This document shows positions 11,522 through 12,579 of a DNA stretch of 12,579 nt, piece by piece; the stretch's first letter is position 1; every line of letters starts with the position of its first letter. The translations under genes and the position numbers were made by a program. The notes under the pieces were generated by a model, which was not told where the DNA came from, made no database searches, and saw only the letters and a program-made list of their open reading frames with translations. This DNA comes from JAEKLB01 sp050249235. GTDB lineage: Bacteria > Actinomycetota > Acidimicrobiia > Acidimicrobiales > CADCSY01. The stretch is from NCBI GenBank assembly GCA_050249235.1, contig JBFWQW010000085.1, forward strand, positions 1 to 12,579. Direction: 5' to 3'.

Positions 11522-12556
11522 GTGCGTCGCCTCGTCCCCCTCGACGCCACCCTCGGGCCCGACTTCGTCGCCCGCCTGCGGGCCGCGTGGGACGCCGGCG
11601 ACGCCGTCCTGCCCGTCGATCCCCGGCTGCCCGGTCCCGCCCGGCGGGTGCTGCTCGACGCCATGGACCTCGACCGGCCGGTCGAGCCCGACGATGCCCT
11701 CGTGGTGGCCACCAGCGGCACCACCGGCGAGCCGAAGGGCGTGGTGCTCACCCGGGAGGCGGTGGCGGCCTCGGCCGAGGCCACCAGCGCCCGGCTCGGC
11801 GTCGACCCGGCGACGGACCGGTGGCTGGCCTGCCTGCCGCTGGCCCACGTCGGCGGCCTGTCGGTCGTGCTCCGGGCCCTGCACACGGGGACGCCCCTGA
11901 CCTTCGATCCCGGCGCCCCGGCCACGCTCGTGTCGCTCGTGGCGGCCCAGCTGCGCCGGATGGACACGGCCCGCTTCCGGACGGTGGTGCTCGGCGGCTC
12001 GGCCCCGCCCGGCGACCGGCCGACGAACGCGGTCGTCACCTACGGCATGACGGAGACGGGGAGCGGGGTCGTCTACGACGGCCGGCCCCTCGACGGGGTC
12101 GAGGTGCGGGCCGAGGGGGGCGAGCTGCTGGTGCGGGGCCCGATGCTGCTGCGGGGCTACCGCGACGGCTCGACGCCGCTCGACGCCGACGGCTGGCTGG
12201 TCACGGGCGACGCCGGCGCGGTGGCGGCGGACGGCACGGTCACCGTGCTCGGCCGCATCGGCGACGTCGTCGTCACCGGCGGCGAGAAGGTGTGGCCGGA
12301 CGCGGTGGAGCCGGTCCTCGCCGCCCTGCCCGGCATCGCCGAGGTGGCCGTGGGCGGCCGCCCCGACCCCGAGTGGGGCCACCGGGTGGTGGCCTGGGTC
12401 GTGCCCGCCGACCGGTCGGCGCCACCCGCCCTCGACGCCCTCCGCGACGCCGTGAAGGCCGTCCTGCCGGCCTACAGCGCTCCCCGGGAGCGCGTCCTCG
12501 TGGACGCCCTGCCCCGCACCCCCCACGGCAAGCTCCGCCGCCACCTCCTGACGTGA
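11522..12556 (+). CDS. menE: o-Succinylbenzoate-CoA ligase (short form)
   Basis: MenE activates o-succinylbenzoate with ATP and CoA, giving the MenB substrate. The 344-residue protein is a compact acyl-adenylate enzyme, shorter than the roughly 450-490 residues of many homologues but close to other actinobacterial MenE proteins. It has the ATP-binding loop ATSGTTGEPKGVVLT (63-77), LPLAHVGGLSVVLRAL (105-120), YGMTETGSG (174-182), WLVTGDAG (225-232), GRIGDVVVTGGEKVWP (244-259) and the C-terminal PRTPHGKLRR (331-340) with catalytic K337. All core motifs of the superfamily are present. The GTG at 11522 is chosen from the promoter hexamer 6 nt upstream. The 23 bp after its stop hold nothing I can identify. 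Confidence 0.94.
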   Translation: MRRLVPLDATLGPDFVARLRAAWDAGDAVLPVDPRLPGPARRVLLDAMDLDRPVEPDDALVVATSGTTGEPKGVVLTREAVAASAEATSARLGVDPATDRWLACLPLAHVGGLSVVLRALHTGTPLTFDPGAPATLVSLVAAQLRRMDTARFRTVVLGGSAPPGDRPTNAVVTYGMTETGSGVVYDGRPLDGVEVRAEGGELLVRGPMLLRGYRDGSTPLDADGWLVTGDAGAVAADGTVTVLGRIGDVVVTGGEKVWPDAVEPVLAALPGIAEVAVGGRPDPEWGHRVVAWVVPADRSAPPALDALRDAVKAVLPAYSAPRERVLVDALPRTPHGKLRRHLLT

Positions 12557-12579
12557 CCGTTCGTTGGCGACCCAGCCGG

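Noticed and set aside
11503..12039. N-terminal extension of menB by up to 179 residues
   Set aside because: The extension is antisense to menE and has no homologous feature; the GTG at 11502 with its promoter box gives the family-typical length.

Overview
The window is about 12.6 kb of very GC-rich DNA, densely packed with genes that often start with GTG. A mycothiol synthase (mshD) points to an Actinobacteriota genome. I lean towards a deep-branching group such as the Acidimicrobiia, but that is inference from GC content, leaderless starts and gene style, not from a marker.

Left part (1-4962): the 5' end of an endonuclease III gene (nth, minus) diverges from mshD (plus). mshD converges on a VIT1/CCC1-type metal transporter (minus). 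The transporter diverges from rlmN (plus), and rlmN overlaps by 4 nt a gene for a DUF952-GNAT fusion protein. That gene converges, across a 222-bp spacer full of repeats, on a MurU-like sugar-phosphate nucleotidyltransferase (minus). The nucleotidyltransferase start codon overlaps the start codon of a divergent four-helix small membrane protein (plus).

Right part (5021-12556): a menaquinone (vitamin K2) locus made of small units on alternating strands: menG-menF (plus), menD (minus), menH (plus), menB-menA (minus, menB upstream) and menE (plus). By function, MenF makes isochorismate from chorismate, MenD makes SEPHCHC, MenH makes SHCHC, MenE makes the CoA thioester of o-succinylbenzoate, MenB closes the naphthoate ring, MenA adds the polyprenyl tail and MenG methylates the ring. 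No menC (o-succinylbenzoate synthase) or DHNA-CoA thioesterase is present, so they must lie elsewhere or be replaced.

Non-coding content: the spacers are very short. Several starts have a TANNNT-type -10 hexamer 6-8 nt upstream and no Shine-Dalgarno, which suggests leaderless mRNAs (VIT1, rlmN, menG, menH, menB, menE). The divergent pairs menD/menH (5 bp apart) and menB/menE (19 bp apart) have expression signals that overlap or lie inside each other's coding sequence. The most unusual item is a structured repeat of about 131-134 bp found at two convergent gene ends (3727-3857 and 7022-7155). Its first 71 bp are perfectly duplicated in tandem at the first site, and a G-quadruplex-type tract follows it at the second. 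Nothing resembling a CRISPR array, transposon, prophage or tRNA/rRNA gene was seen.
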